Source: Actinomadura latina NBRC 106108
Lineage (GTDB): Bacteria > Actinomycetota > Actinomycetes > Streptosporangiales > Streptosporangiaceae
Length of the DNA: 64,000 bases
Assembly (NCBI RefSeq): GCF_001552195.1
Contig: NZ_BCQS01000008.1
Coordinates: 124,001 to 188,000, forward strand
Direction: 5' to 3'
This document shows, one piece after another, positions 1 through 9,399 of this stretch. A program made the position numbers and the translations under genes. The first letter of the stretch is position 1. Each line of letters begins with the position of its first letter. The notes below the pieces were generated by a model. That model was not told the origin of the DNA, did no database searches, and worked only from the letters and a program-made list of their open reading frames with translations.

Positions 1-2901
1 ATCTGGGGCACCAACCTGCCCATCACCCGGACGCCGGACGCGCACTTCATGACCGAGGCCCGGTACCGGGGGCAGAAGGTCGTGGTCGTCTCGCCCGACT
101 TCTCCGACCACACGAAGTTCGCGGACGACTGGCTCGCGGCGGCGCCCGGCACCGACGGCGCGCTGGCGATGGCCATGGGCCACGTGGTGCTGACCGAGTT
201 CTTCCGCGACCGGCAGGTCCCGTACTTCACCGACTACGTCAAGACCTACACCGACCTGCCGTTCCTCGTGACGCTGGAGGAGCACGGCGACGCCGTCCGG
301 CCGGGCGGCTTCCTCACCGCCGCCGAGCTGGGGGACGGCGGCGAGGGCGCCGCGCACAAGCCCGTGCTGCTCGACGCCCGCACCGGTGAGCCGGTGGCGC
401 CGAACGGGTCGCTGGGCTTCCGCTTCACCGCGTCGGGGGAGGGGAAGTGGAACCTGGAGCTGGGCGAGGTCGATCCGCTGCTGACCCTGTACGGGCGGCA
501 CGAGGACGCGCTGCCGGTCGACCTGCCGCGCTTCGACGCCGGGCAGACCGAGGGCGGCACGCTCGTCCGCCGCGGCGTGCCGGTGGCACGGGTCGCCGGT
601 CGGCTGGTGACGACGGTCTTCGACCTGCTGATGGCGCAGTACGCGGTGCCGCGCGACGGCCTGCCGGGCGAGTGGCCGAGCGGCTACGACGACGCCGCGC
701 ATCCGTACACGCCGGCCTGGCAGGAGGGCATCACCTCGGTGCCGGCCGCCGCCGCGGCCCGGGTGGCGCGCGAGTTCGCCCGCAACGCCGAGCTGTCCCG
801 CGGCCGGTCGATGATCTGCATGGGCGCCGGCACCAACCACTGGTACCACTCCGACCAGATCTACCGGACGTTCTTCACGCTGACGATGCTGTGCGGCTGC
901 CAGGGCGTGAACGGCGGCGGCTGGGCGCACTACGTGGGGCAGGAGAAGGTGCGCCCGCTCACCGGCTTCCAGCAGACCGCGTTCGCGCTGGACTGGCAGC
1001 GCCCCACCCGGCACATGACCGGCACGTCGTTCTTCTACCTGCACACCGACCAGTGGCGGTACGAGAGCTTCGGCGCCGGGGAGCTGGCCAGCCCGCTCGG
1101 CCGGGGCCTGTTCGAGGGGCGGGCGTTCGCCGACTGCCTCGCGCAGGCGTCCCGGCTGGGCTGGACGCCGACGCACCCGGCGTTCGGCCGCAACCCGCTC
1201 GACCTCGCCGACGAGGCGGCCGCCGCGGGACGCCCCGTCGCCGACCACATCGTGGACGAGCTGACGTCGGGACGGCTGAAATGGGCGGGCGAGGACCCCG
1301 ACGCGCCGGAGAACTGGCCCCGGGTGATGACGATCTGGCGGGCCAACGTCCTCGGCTCGTCCGGCAAGGGCATGGAGTACTTCATGCGGCACCTCCTCGG
1401 GACGGACGACGCCGTCCGCGCCCAGGAGTCGCCCGAGCACCTGCGCCCGGTGGAGGTGACGTGGCGGGACGAGGCGCCGCGCGGCAAGCTCGACCTGCTC
1501 ACCACCATGGACTTCCGGATGACGAGCTCGTGCACGTACTCCGACATCGTCCTCCCGGCGGCCACCTGGTACGAGAAGCACGACCTGTCGACGACCGACA
1601 TGCACCCGTTCGTGCACTCGTTCAACCCGGCGATCGCGCCGCCGTGGGAGTCGCGCACCGACTTCGACGCGTTCCGGCTCATCGCCGAGGACTTCGCCAG
1701 GCTCGCCGCCGAGCATCTCGGCACCCGCACCGACGTGATCCCGGTGCCGCTGATGCACGACAGCCCGGACGAGACGGCGCAGCCGGGCGGCCGGGTCCTC
1801 GACTGGACGACGGGCGAATGCCCGCCGGTCCCCGGCGTGAGCATGCCGAAGATGGTGACCATCGAACGCGACTACACGGCGGTCGCGGAGAAGATGGCGG
1901 CGCTCGGGCCGCTGGTCGACACGCTGGGGACGTCCACCAAGGGCGTCACGCTGGTGCCGACCGGCGCGGTCGACTACCTGCGCCGGGCCAACGGCGTCGT
2001 GCGGGGCGGGGCCGGGGACGGCCGCCCCTCCCTGGCCCGGGACGTGCAGATGGCCGAGGCGATCCTGGCGCTGTCGGGCACCACCAACGGCCGCGTCGCC
2101 CTGCAGGGCTGGAAGGTGCTCGAGAAACGGACCGGGATGGACCTCGCCGACCTCGCCGAAGAGCGCTCCGGCGAGCGCATCACCTTCCCCGACACGCAGG
2201 TCCAGCCGCGCGCCGTCATCACCAGCCCGGAATGGTCGGGCAGCGAGACCGGAGGCCGCCGCTACTCGCCGTTCGTCGTGAACGTCGAGCGCAAGAAACC
2301 CTGGCACACCCTCACCGGCCGGATGCACTTCTTCCTCGACCACGACTGGATCCACGAGTACGGCGAGGCGCTGCCGACGTACCGTCCGCCGCTCGACTAC
2401 GTCCGCCACTTCGGTGAGCAGGGGGTCCGCGAGGACGGCCGGCCGGAGATCACCGTGCGGTACCTGACGCCGCACTCGAAGTGGTCGATCCACTCCGAGT
2501 ACCAGGACAACCTCCACATGCTGCGGCTCTTCCGCGGCGGCCCGGTCATCTGGATGAGCCCGGCCGACGCCGCGAAGATCGACGTCCGCGACAACGACTG
2601 GATCGAGGCGTACAACCGCAACGGGGTGGTGGCCTGCCGGGCGGTGGTCACGCACCGGATGCCGCGCGGCACCGTCTTCATGTATCACGCGATGGACCGG
2701 CACCTGATGACCCCGAAGTCGGAGCTGTCCGGCTGGCACGGCGGCTCCGACAACTCGCTGACCCGCCTGGTGATCAAGCCGACGCACCTGATCGGCGGCT
2801 ACGGCCAGTTCAGCTACGGGTTCAACTACTACGGCCCGACCGGCAACCAGCGGGACGAGGTCACCGTGATCCGCAAGCGTTCCCAGGAGGTGCAGTTCTG
2901 A
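1..2901 (+). CDS. narG: Respiratory nitrate reductase alpha subunit NarG, 5'-partial
   Basis: Catalytic subunit of the membrane-bound nitrate reductase; it reduces nitrate to nitrite at a Mo-bisMGD centre facing the cytoplasm, with electrons from NarH. The frame is open from base 1, so the gene starts upstream; about 966 residues of a family usually near 1230-1250 are visible. The first residues (IWGTNLPITRTPDAHF) correspond to the stretch just after the molybdenum-ligand Asp, so that ligand and the N-terminal Fe-S site lie outside the window. NarG blocks present: GAGTNHWYH, GGGWAHYVGQEK, LGSSGKG, SDIVLPAATWYEKHDL, and a C-terminal dinucleotide-binding domain ending GGYGQFSYGFNYYG. The stop shares one base with the narH ATG (TGATG). 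No frameshift seen; it is cut only by the window edge. Confidence 0.97.
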   Translation: MWGTNLPITRTPDAHFMTEARYRGQKVVVVSPDFSDHTKFADDWLAAAPGTDGALAMAMGHVVLTEFFRDRQVPYFTDYVKTYTDLPFLVTLEEHGDAVRPGGFLTAAELGDGGEGAAHKPVLLDARTGEPVAPNGSLGFRFTASGEGKWNLELGEVDPLLTLYGRHEDALPVDLPRFDAGQTEGGTLVRRGVPVARVAGRLVTTVFDLLMAQYAVPRDGLPGEWPSGYDDAAHPYTPAWQEGITSVPAAAAARVAREFARNAELSRGRSMICMGAGTNHWYHSDQIYRTFFTLTMLCGCQGVNGGGWAHYVGQEKVRPLTGFQQTAFALDWQRPTRHMTGTSFFYLHTDQWRYESFGAGELASPLGRGLFEGRAFADCLAQASRLGWTPTHPAFGRNPLDLADEAAAAGRPVADHIVDELTSGRLKWAGEDPDAPENWPRVMTIWRANVLGSSGKGMEYFMRHLLGTDDAVRAQESPEHLRPVEVTWRDEAPRGKLDLLTTMDFRMTSSCTYSDIVLPAATWYEKHDLSTTDMHPFVHSFNPAIAPPWESRTDFDAFRLIAEDFARLAAEHLGTRTDVIPVPLMHDSPDETAQPGGRVLDWTTGECPPVPGVSMPKMVTIERDYTAVAEKMAALGPLVDTLGTSTKGVTLVPTGAVDYLRRANGVVRGGAGDGRPSLARDVQMAEAILALSGTTNGRVALQGWKVLEKRTGMDLADLAEERSGERITFPDTQVQPRAVITSPEWSGSETGGRRYSPFVVNVERKKPWHTLTGRMHFFLDHDWIHEYGEALPTYRPPLDYVRHFGEQGVREDGRPEITVRYLTPHSKWSIHSEYQDNLHMLRLFRGGPVIWMSPADAAKIDVRDNDWIEAYNRNGVVACRAVVTHRMPRGTVFMYHAMDRHLMTPKSELSGWHGGSDNSLTRLVIKPTHLIGGYGQFSYGFNYYGPTGNQRDEVTVIRKRSQEVQF

Positions 2902-4529
2902 TGCGGCCGATGGCGCAGGTGGCGATGGTGATGAACCTCGACAAGTGCATCGGCTGCCATACGTGCTCGGTCACCTGCAAGCAGACGTGGACCAACCGTC
3001 CGGGCACCGAGTACGTGTACTTCAACAACGTCGAGACCAAGCCGGGCCTCGGCTATCCGCGCCGGTACGAGGACCAGAACCGGTGGAAGGGCGGCTGGAC
3101 GCTCGACCGCGGCGGCCGGCTGCAGCTCAAGGCGGGCGGGCGGCTGAAGAAGCTGCTGGCCATCTTCTACAACCCGGACCTGCCGTCCATCGACGACTAC
3201 GGCGACCCGTGGACGTACGACTACCAGACGGTGATCCACGCCCCGCTCGGCACGCCGAACCCGAGCGCGCACTCCATCTCCGCGCTCACCGGCCGCGACA
3301 TGAACCTGAAGTGGGGCAGCAACTGGGACGACGACCTCGCCGGCGCGCCCGAGAACGCCGTCGGCGATCCCGACCTCGCCGGGATCGAAGACCAGGTCAA
3401 GATGGAGTTCGAGCAGGTCTTCATGTTCTACCTGCCGCGCATCTGCGAGCACTGCCTCAACCCGTCGTGCGTCGCGTCCTGCCCATCCGGCGCGATGTAC
3501 AAGCGGTCCGAGGACGGCATCGTGCTCGTCGACCAGGACCGCTGCCGGGGCTGGCGGTTCTGCGTCTCCGGCTGCCCGTACAAGAAGGTCTACTTCAACC
3601 ACCGCACCGGCAAGGCCGAGAAGTGCACGTTCTGCTTCCCGCGCATCGAGTCCGGCCAGCCGACCATCTGCTCCGAGACGTGCGTCGGACGGCTCCGCTA
3701 CCTCGGCCTGTTCCTGTACGACGCGGACAAGGTCACCGAGGCGGCGTCGACGCCCGACGAGCAGGACCTGTACGAGGCGCAGCTGTCGGTGTTCCTCGAC
3801 CCGTCCGACCCGCAGGTGCAGCGGGACGCCGCCGAGGCCGGCATCCCCGCCGACTGGATCGAGGCCGCCCAGCGCTCCCCGGTCTACTCGCTGGCCGTCC
3901 GGCACCGGGTGGCGCTGCCGCTGCATCCGGAGTACCGGACGCTGCCGATGGTCTGGTACATCCCGCCGCTGTCCCCGGTCGCGGACGTCGCGCACTCCGC
4001 CGGCTACGACGACGCCGACCCCGACAAGGTGTTCACCACCATCGACGAGCTGCGCATCCCCGTCGAGTACCTGGCCAACCTGTTCACGGCGGGGAAGACG
4101 GAGACCGTCCGGGACGTCCTGCGCAAACTCGCCGCCGTCCGCGCGATCCAGCGCGCTTCGCAGCTCGGCCTCGACCTCGACGAGGACCTGCCCGCGTCGG
4201 TCGGCTCGACCGCGGACGAGCTGGACGACCTGTACCGGCTCCTCGCCATCGCCAAGTACGAGGAGCGCTACGTCATCCCGCAGGCGCACGCCGAGGACGC
4301 CGGGCGGCTCACCGCCCAGCACGAGCAGCTGTTCTGCAGCCTCGACACCGAGGGCGGCCCCGGCATGGGCGGGAACGGGCCGCCGAGCGTGGAGAGCTTC
4401 CATCCGGGCGAGGTCCGCGGCGGCGCGGGCACGTTCAAGGCCGGCGACGGCAGGACCCACTTCAACCTGCTCGGCTGGGACGGCCGCGGCGACGCGCCGC
4501 ACCTCTTCCCGGAAGGCGACGCGACGTGA
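2901..4529 (+). CDS. narH: Respiratory nitrate reductase beta subunit NarH
   Basis: Iron-sulfur electron-transfer subunit between NarI haems and NarG. 542 residues. Four Cys groups are visible: C16/C19/C22/C26 (DKCIGCHTCSVTCK), C182/C185/C190/C194, C215/W218/C221/C225 and C242/C245/C257/C261. The Trp at 218 in place of a Cys is the family hallmark of the [3Fe-4S] cluster, leaving three [4Fe-4S] and one [3Fe-4S]. ATG at 2901 overlaps the narG stop; an internal ATG four codons in is less likely because NarH proteins begin a few residues before the QVxMVxNLDKCIGC block. The last bases overlap the narJ GTG by 4 bp, so the operon is translationally coupled. Confidence 0.97.
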   Translation: MRPMAQVAMVMNLDKCIGCHTCSVTCKQTWTNRPGTEYVYFNNVETKPGLGYPRRYEDQNRWKGGWTLDRGGRLQLKAGGRLKKLLAIFYNPDLPSIDDYGDPWTYDYQTVIHAPLGTPNPSAHSISALTGRDMNLKWGSNWDDDLAGAPENAVGDPDLAGIEDQVKMEFEQVFMFYLPRICEHCLNPSCVASCPSGAMYKRSEDGIVLVDQDRCRGWRFCVSGCPYKKVYFNHRTGKAEKCTFCFPRIESGQPTICSETCVGRLRYLGLFLYDADKVTEAASTPDEQDLYEAQLSVFLDPSDPQVQRDAAEAGIPADWIEAAQRSPVYSLAVRHRVALPLHPEYRTLPMVWYIPPLSPVADVAHSAGYDDADPDKVFTTIDELRIPVEYLANLFTAGKTETVRDVLRKLAAVRAIQRASQLGLDLDEDLPASVGSTADELDDLYRLLAIAKYEERYVIPQAHAEDAGRLTAQHEQLFCSLDTEGGPGMGGNGPPSVESFHPGEVRGGAGTFKAGDGRTHFNLLGWDGRGDAPHLFPEGDAT

Positions 4530-5146
4530 ACGCCCCGTACAAGCTCGCGTCGGTGCTGCTCCAGTACCCGACCGCGGCGCTGTTCGAGGGACTCGACCGG
4601 CTCGACGCCGCCGCGGCCGGCACCGGGCCGAAGGCGTCCCGCGAGGCGTTCGCGGGGTTCCTCGGCTGGCTGCGCGCCACCCCGTCCGGCGAGGTCGCGC
4701 GGCACTACGTCGAGACGTTCGACCTGCGGCGCCGCTGCGCGCTCTACCTCACCTACTACCGGCACGGCGACACCCGCAAGCGCGGGATGGCGATGCTGGC
4801 GTTCAAGACCGCGTACCGGGTCGCGGGGTTTCAGCCGTCCGACGACGAGCTGCCGGACTACCTGCCGCTCGTCCTCGACTTCGCGGCGCTCACCCCCGCC
4901 GGCGAGAAGCTGCTGCGGCGGCACCGCGCCGACCTGGAACTGCTGCGCAAGGCCCTGCACGAGGCGGGCACCCCGTACGCCGGCCTCCTCGACGCGGTGT
5001 GCGCGGGCCTGCCGCGGCTGAGCCGCCGCGAGCTCGCGCTGGTGCGCGGGGCGTGGGAGAAGGGGCCGCCGGACGAGGAGGTGGGGCTCGAACCGTTCGC
5101 CCCGCCGGGATATCTGGACGGAACCGGGGCGGGAGGACGCCGATGA
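4526..5146 (+). CDS. narJ: Nitrate reductase assembly chaperone NarJ
   Basis: Cytoplasmic TorD/NarJ-family chaperone that holds NarG for molybdenum cofactor insertion and membrane docking; not part of the final enzyme. 206 residues, all-helical, beginning (M)NAPYKLASVLLQYPT, with the family block YVETFDLRRRCALYLTYY around residues 61-78. It starts at GTG 4526 in a GTGA overlap with narH and ends in an ATGA overlap with narI (5143-5146), the normal narGHJI order. The C-terminus (LEPFAPPGYLDG) is also typical. Confidence 0.95.
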   Translation: MNAPYKLASVLLQYPTAALFEGLDRLDAAAAGTGPKASREAFAGFLGWLRATPSGEVARHYVETFDLRRRCALYLTYYRHGDTRKRGMAMLAFKTAYRVAGFQPSDDELPDYLPLVLDFAALTPAGEKLLRRHRADLELLRKALHEAGTPYAGLLDAVCAGLPRLSRRELALVRGAWEKGPPDEEVGLEPFAPPGYLDGTGAGGRR

Positions 5147-5886
5147 CGAACTGGGACCTGTGGTGGTGGATCATCCTGCCCTACGCGGCACTGATCGTGT
5201 TCGTGGTCGGGCACGTCTGGCGCTGGCGCTACGACCAGTTCGGCTGGACGAGCCGCTCCACCCAGCTGCAGGAGCGCCGGCTCCTCAAATGGGGCGCGCC
5301 GCTGTTCCACTACGCCACGTTCGCCGCCATCGCCGGGCACGTCATCGGCATCCTCATCCCGAAGGCGTTCACCGAGTGGCTCGGCATCCCCGAGCGCGCC
5401 TACACGCTGTTCTCCGGCATCGCCGGGTCCGTCGCGGCGATCGGCGTGCTCATCGGCGCCGGCATCCTGATCTTCCGCCGGATGGGCGTGCCGCGGGTGC
5501 GCGCCACCACCAGCGCGGTCGACTACCTCGCGCTGATCCTGCTCGGCATCATCAGCGTGCTCGGCATCTACCTGACGCTCGGCGTCCAGCAGTTCGGCGG
5601 CGGCTACGACTACCGCAACACGGTGTCGCCGTGGTTCCGCAGCCTGTTCGCCGGCAGCCCCGACTACCGGGCGATCGCCGCCGCGCCGGTGATGTACCAG
5701 GTGCACGCCACCGCCGCCTGGATGATCTTCGCGGTGTGGCCGTTCAGCCGGCTCGTCCACGCGTGGAGCTACCCGCTGTGGTACCTGTGGCGGCCCTACG
5801 TCGTCTACCGGAACCGCCGCGCCGCCCCGCCCCCCGAACCGGGGACCGGCGGCCGGAAGTGGCGCAAGATCGGCGTACCGTACTGA
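5143..5886 (+). CDS. narI: Respiratory nitrate reductase gamma subunit NarI
   Basis: Membrane cytochrome b subunit; it oxidises menaquinol and passes electrons to NarH. 247 residues with about five hydrophobic helices. Candidate axial haem ligands sit where the family has them: His residues in the second helix region (FHYATFAAIAGHVIG) and two in the C-terminal region (YQVHATAAWM and SRLVHAWSYP). The PLWYLWRPYVVYR block ends the last helix. It starts at an ATG overlapping narJ by 4 bp. Only 1 base separates its stop from the next GTG, so the following permease is probably co-translated. Confidence 0.96.
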   Translation: MTNWDLWWWIILPYAALIVFVVGHVWRWRYDQFGWTSRSTQLQERRLLKWGAPLFHYATFAAIAGHVIGILIPKAFTEWLGIPERAYTLFSGIAGSVAAIGVLIGAGILIFRRMGVPRVRATTSAVDYLALILLGIISVLGIYLTLGVQQFGGGYDYRNTVSPWFRSLFAGSPDYRAIAAAPVMYQVHATAAWMIFAVWPFSRLVHAWSYPLWYLWRPYVVYRNRRAAPPPEPGTGGRKWRKIGVPY

Positions 5887-5887
5887 T

Positions 5888-7012
5888 GTGACCACCCTCC
5901 CAGGGCGCTTCGGTGCCGTGAAGCAGGCCGTAGCGACGCTCAATCCCGGCTACTTCGCCCTTGTGATGGGCACCTGCATCGTTTCGATCGGCGTGAACAC
6001 CAACGGGCTGACGCTGGTGTCCGACGTGATGATGTGGCTGGCCGTCGTCGGCTACGCCGTCCTAATCGTGGCGACGGTGTGGCGCGCCGTCGCGTACCCC
6101 GCCGAGCTGCGGGCCGACTTCACCGATCCGCGCCGCGGCTTCGGGTTCTTCACCTTCGTCGCCGGCACCGACGTCCTCGGCACCCGGATCGCCGGGACCG
6201 GCGAGCACGGCATCGCGCTCGGTCTGCTCATCGTCGGCGGCCTCAGCTGGTTCTTGCTCGGCTATGTCGTGCCGTGGACGGCGGTGCTCGGCCGCGAGGA
6301 CCGTCCCGTGGTGGCCGGGGCCAACGGGACCTGGTTCATCTGGGTCGTCGCGAGCCAGTCCGTCGCGGTGCTCGCCGCCGTCCTCGAACCGGCGTCCGAC
6401 TTCCGCCGCGAGCTCGCGCTGCTCGCCGTCTGCTCCTGGTCCGTCGGCGTCATCCTGTACGCCGCCGCCGGCGTGTTCGTCGCCGCCCGGATGCTGCTGT
6501 ACCCGCTGCGCCCGACGGACCTGACCCCGCCCTACTGGGTCGCGATGGGCGCCACCGCGATCACCGTCGTGGCCGGCGCGCGGATCGTGGAGATGGCGGA
6601 CGCGCCGATGGTGACCGCGACGCGCGGCCTGATCGCCGGTACCTCGGTGGTGTTCTGGGCGTTCGGCAGCTGGCTCATCATCCCGCTCATCGCGGCCGGC
6701 TGGTGGCGGCACGTCAAGCACCGCGTCCCGCTGCGCTACGACGCGACGCTGTGGAGCATCGTGTTCCCCGTCGGCATGTACGGCGTCGCAGGCCAGTACC
6801 TGGGCGTCGCCGACCACCTCCCCATCGTCGAGGGGATCGGCAAGTACGAGATCTGGGTGGCGCTCGGCTTCTGGGCGGTCATCTTCGTCGCCATGCTCGT
6901 CCACCTGACGCGGACGCTGCTGTTCCCACCCGCCCGGCTTGAGGGGGACGTCCGGTCCGAACCGGACGGCTCCCAGCACGCGCCTAGTGCATCGCCCCAG
7001 ACCGGTACGTGA
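5888..7012 (+). CDS. TDT (TehA/SLAC1)-family permease
   Basis: Integral membrane protein of the tellurite-resistance/dicarboxylate transporter family, which includes TehA, Mae1 and the SLAC1 anion channel. 374 residues with ten hydrophobic segments and the family start NPGYFALVMGTCIVSIG (about residues 19-35). The GTG start follows the narI stop after 1 base, so it belongs to the nar operon. Inference: it could move nitrate, nitrite or another anion connected with nitrate respiration, since SLAC1 relatives conduct anions; the sequence alone does not settle the substrate. NarK-type MFS transporters are the usual partners, and none is visible here. Confidence 0.85.
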   Translation: MTTLPGRFGAVKQAVATLNPGYFALVMGTCIVSIGVNTNGLTLVSDVMMWLAVVGYAVLIVATVWRAVAYPAELRADFTDPRRGFGFFTFVAGTDVLGTRIAGTGEHGIALGLLIVGGLSWFLLGYVVPWTAVLGREDRPVVAGANGTWFIWVVASQSVAVLAAVLEPASDFRRELALLAVCSWSVGVILYAAAGVFVAARMLLYPLRPTDLTPPYWVAMGATAITVVAGARIVEMADAPMVTATRGLIAGTSVVFWAFGSWLIIPLIAAGWWRHVKHRVPLRYDATLWSIVFPVGMYGVAGQYLGVADHLPIVEGIGKYEIWVALGFWAVIFVAMLVHLTRTLLFPPARLEGDVRSEPDGSQHAPSASPQTGT

Positions 7013-7045
7013 CGTTTCTCTCGCCCGTGTCGCTGCGCTGGGACG

Positions 7046-8632
7046 TCAGAACACCGTGCCGACGTCCTCGGCGATGAGATCGTCGGTCGCGCGCTCGGCC
7101 ACCGCGGCGATCGTCATCGAGGGGTTGCAGGCCGCGGCTGTGCCGGGCATCAGCGCGCCGTCCAGCACGTAGAGCCCGCGGTGCCCGCGAACGCGGCCGG
7201 CGAGGTCGCAGACCGTCCCCATGGAGGCGCCGCCCAGCGGATGCCAGGTGGACGGGTAGGCCGCGGTCGTGTCGATGAGCAGCGACGCCGGGCCGGTGAT
7301 CTCGGTGACCCGCTGGTGGATCCGCTTGTACAGCGCGGTGTCGGCGTCGCGGGGCCACTGGAGCACGGCGTCGTCCTTGGCGGAGTCGTAGACGAACCGG
7401 CCCCGGCCCGAACTCACGCCGTAGCCGACGATCATGGTGGAGCGGATGTCGGGCAGCGGGGGAAGGGACGCCTGGATGACCGTGTTGGCCGTCGCCGGGT
7501 CGTCCCAGTCCATGCTGCCGTAGACGACGGGCCCGCCCTGGGGGGCGCCGAAGTCGTCGGCGAAGTTCGTCCAGACGTAGATGCGGTCGCCGTTGGAGCC
7601 CCAGTTGGCGCCGAGGCCGTCGGGCATGTCCGGGATCTGGCCCTTCGCCGCCGCGCGCATCAGCAGCCTGATGGTGCCCGCGGTTCCGGCGGCCATGACC
7701 AGGGCCTTGGTGGTGATGACCTTCTTCTCCAGCACGGTCTCGTCGGCGCCGATGCGGTCGACGAGGACCTGCCAGCGTCCGTCCCGCGCCATGGCGACGT
7801 CGGTGACGTTGTGCCGCGTGGCGACGGTCACCCGGCCGGTGGCCTGCGCGGCGGCGATGTAGGTGGCGTCGACCGAGTGCTTCCCGCCGTTGTTGACCCC
7901 GAGGGCGCAGTCGCCGTTGGTGTAGGACGGTTTCATCTCGCCCTTCAGCTCGCGCAGAGCGAAATCCCAGTCGATGGGCATCGGGATCTTCGCCAGCGGA
8001 TGGCCGGCGCGTTCGACGTCGCGGGCGAAGACGCGCGCCGGCTTGTAGGGCTTGCTGGCGACCAGCGCGTCCGGCGCGGTCTCGATGCGCAGCATCCGCG
8101 CGACGCGCCGGTAGTGGACGCGGTCCATGCGGGCGTAGTCGAGCTGTTCGGGGAAGGTCGCGTTGAACACGTCGGCGGTGGGCTGGAGGGTCATGCCCTG
8201 GTAGACCAGGGAGCCGCCGCCGACGCCCGCGGCGACGATCATGTCCATTCCGTTGCCGGGCACCTGCTCCAGGAGGCCGGTGTAGGGCGGGAAGGGGTCG
8301 GCGGGGATTCCGAAGATCGTCGGCGTCGAGCCGAGCCAGAACATCCGCTGGTCCGGTGAGGTGGCGTGCGGGAAGGTCTCGGCGTTCGGGCCGGTGCGCC
8401 ACCAGGTGCCGCGCTCCAGGACCAGGCACCGCACCCCCGCCCGCGCGAACCGCAGGGCCGCCACGCCCCCGCCGAATCCGGAGCCGATGATGACGGCGCG
8501 GTGCTCCTCGCGCGTCACGGGCACCCGGCGCGGCGCGGCGGCGCGGGCTCGCGGCGCACCGGCGGCGAACGCCGTGGTCGCGGCGGTCGCGGCGGCGCCG
8601 GTGAGCAGCGAGCGGCGGCTCATCTCGGACAT
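7046..8632 (-). CDS. Secreted GMC oxidoreductase, cholesterol-oxidase-like
   Basis: FAD flavoprotein likely to oxidise a sterol or other alcohol with O2, exported folded. 528 residues. A Tat signal is at the N-terminus (SRRSLLTG followed by an alanine-rich stretch to about residue 31). The dinucleotide fold VIIGSGFGGGVAALRFARAG is at about 48-67, and GVGGGSLVYQGM matches the FAD loop of class I cholesterol oxidases. The C-terminal active-site segment HPLGGASMG and AACNPSMTIAAVAE supplies the His and Asn expected in GMC enzymes. ATG 8632 has a good RBS (GGAGG). A TetR gene lies divergently upstream with a palindrome between. A different sterol or secondary alcohol substrate is possible. Confidence 0.85.
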   Translation of the reverse strand: MSEMSRRSLLTGAAATAATTAFAAGAPRARAAAPRRVPVTREEHRAVIIGSGFGGGVAALRFARAGVRCLVLERGTWWRTGPNAETFPHATSPDQRMFWLGSTPTIFGIPADPFPPYTGLLEQVPGNGMDMIVAAGVGGGSLVYQGMTLQPTADVFNATFPEQLDYARMDRVHYRRVARMLRIETAPDALVASKPYKPARVFARDVERAGHPLAKIPMPIDWDFALRELKGEMKPSYTNGDCALGVNNGGKHSVDATYIAAAQATGRVTVATRHNVTDVAMARDGRWQVLVDRIGADETVLEKKVITTKALVMAAGTAGTIRLLMRAAAKGQIPDMPDGLGANWGSNGDRIYVWTNFADDFGAPQGGPVVYGSMDWDDPATANTVIQASLPPLPDIRSTMIVGYGVSSGRGRFVYDSAKDDAVLQWPRDADTALYKRIHQRVTEITGPASLLIDTTAAYPSTWHPLGGASMGTVCDLAGRVRGHRGLYVLDGALMPGTAAACNPSMTIAAVAERATDDLIAEDVGTVF

Positions 8633-8694
8633 GTGTCCTCCCTCTGTCGGGCGCGGGGTACGCTCCGTTGCGCCAGGGCGGGCGCCCCCTTATC

Positions 8695-8710
8695 GAAACG
8701 CCAGCGTTTC
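8695..8710. promoter_or_regulatory. Palindromic operator between oxidase and TetR genes
   Basis: GAAACGCCAGCGTTTC: perfect 7-bp arms (GAAACGC/GCGTTTC) around a 2-bp centre, in the 150-bp divergent region. The size and position suit binding of the adjacent TetR regulator, which would repress both genes. Binding itself is inferred. Confidence 0.7.
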
Positions 8711-8785
8711 TTTAACGGGGGCTCACTGTAGGGGCCCGCTCGCGCGGTGTTGATGGACCTCGCTGAGCACCCGCCGGGAGGAAAT

Positions 8786-9397
8786 GTGGGTTCGGACGCT
8801 AGACCCGCGGCCGGACGGCGAAGCCGCGTCTCCGCCGACCGCGCGGCCGAGTTGTTCGCTCTCGTGCTCGACCACCTGACCGACGTCGGCTACGACGCCT
8901 TCAGCGTGGAAGCGGTCGCCGCGCGCGCCCGGATGAGCAAGGCCACCATCTACCGGCAGTGGGGCGGCAAGCCCGAACTGGTCGTCGCCGCGGTGCGGTC
9001 ACTCGGCACGTTGGACGTCGGCGCCATCGACACCGGCGGCCTGCTCGGCGACCTGAAGTCCTACATCGGCCGGTTCCACGAGATGGCCGTCGTCGACCGC
9101 CGGATGAACCGGGCGCTGACCCATGCCGTCCACCGCGACCCCCGGCTGCTGGCCGCCGTCCGCCAGACCGTCGTGGAACCGGGCGTCGCCGCCCTGAACG
9201 CCATCCTGTCCCGTGCCGTCGCCCGCGGCGAGGTGGCGGCCGACTGCGAGGCGCTGCCCTACGTCAACTACATGCTGATGGGCACGCTGGGCGGCGAGAG
9301 CATCCTCGGCGAGGACCTCGACGCCGGCTTCCTGGACGGCTACATCGACCACCTGATCGCGCCCGCGCTCGGCCTGCGCACCGGCGGGACGGCCTGA
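8786..9397 (+). CDS. TetR/AcrR-family regulator
   Basis: One-component repressor, 203 residues from GTG 8786, which has GGGAGG four bases upstream; in-frame GTG/TTG/ATG starts at 8747-8753 would add 11-13 residues but have no RBS. The N-terminal helix-turn-helix is at about residues 32-52 (FSVEAVAARARMSKATIYRQW), followed by an all-helical ligand-binding C-terminal domain. It is divergent from the cholesterol-oxidase-like gene and next to the 8695-8710 palindrome, so it probably controls that gene and itself. It converges with the amidase gene with only 2 bp between stops. Confidence 0.9.
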   Translation: MGSDARPAAGRRSRVSADRAAELFALVLDHLTDVGYDAFSVEAVAARARMSKATIYRQWGGKPELVVAAVRSLGTLDVGAIDTGGLLGDLKSYIGRFHEMAVVDRRMNRALTHAVHRDPRLLAAVRQTVVEPGVAALNAILSRAVARGEVAADCEALPYVNYMLMGTLGGESILGEDLDAGFLDGYIDHLIAPALGLRTGGTA

Positions 9398-9399
9398 CC

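Noticed and set aside
447..2417. Long open frame overlapping narG on the same strand
   Set aside because: Composition is Arg/Ala/Pro/Gly-rich shadow coding with no family motifs; narG in the other frame is unambiguous.
2829..4502. 557-codon antisense frame over narH
   Set aside because: Val/Arg/Leu-rich antisense shadow caused by high GC at third positions; narH is certain on the opposite strand.
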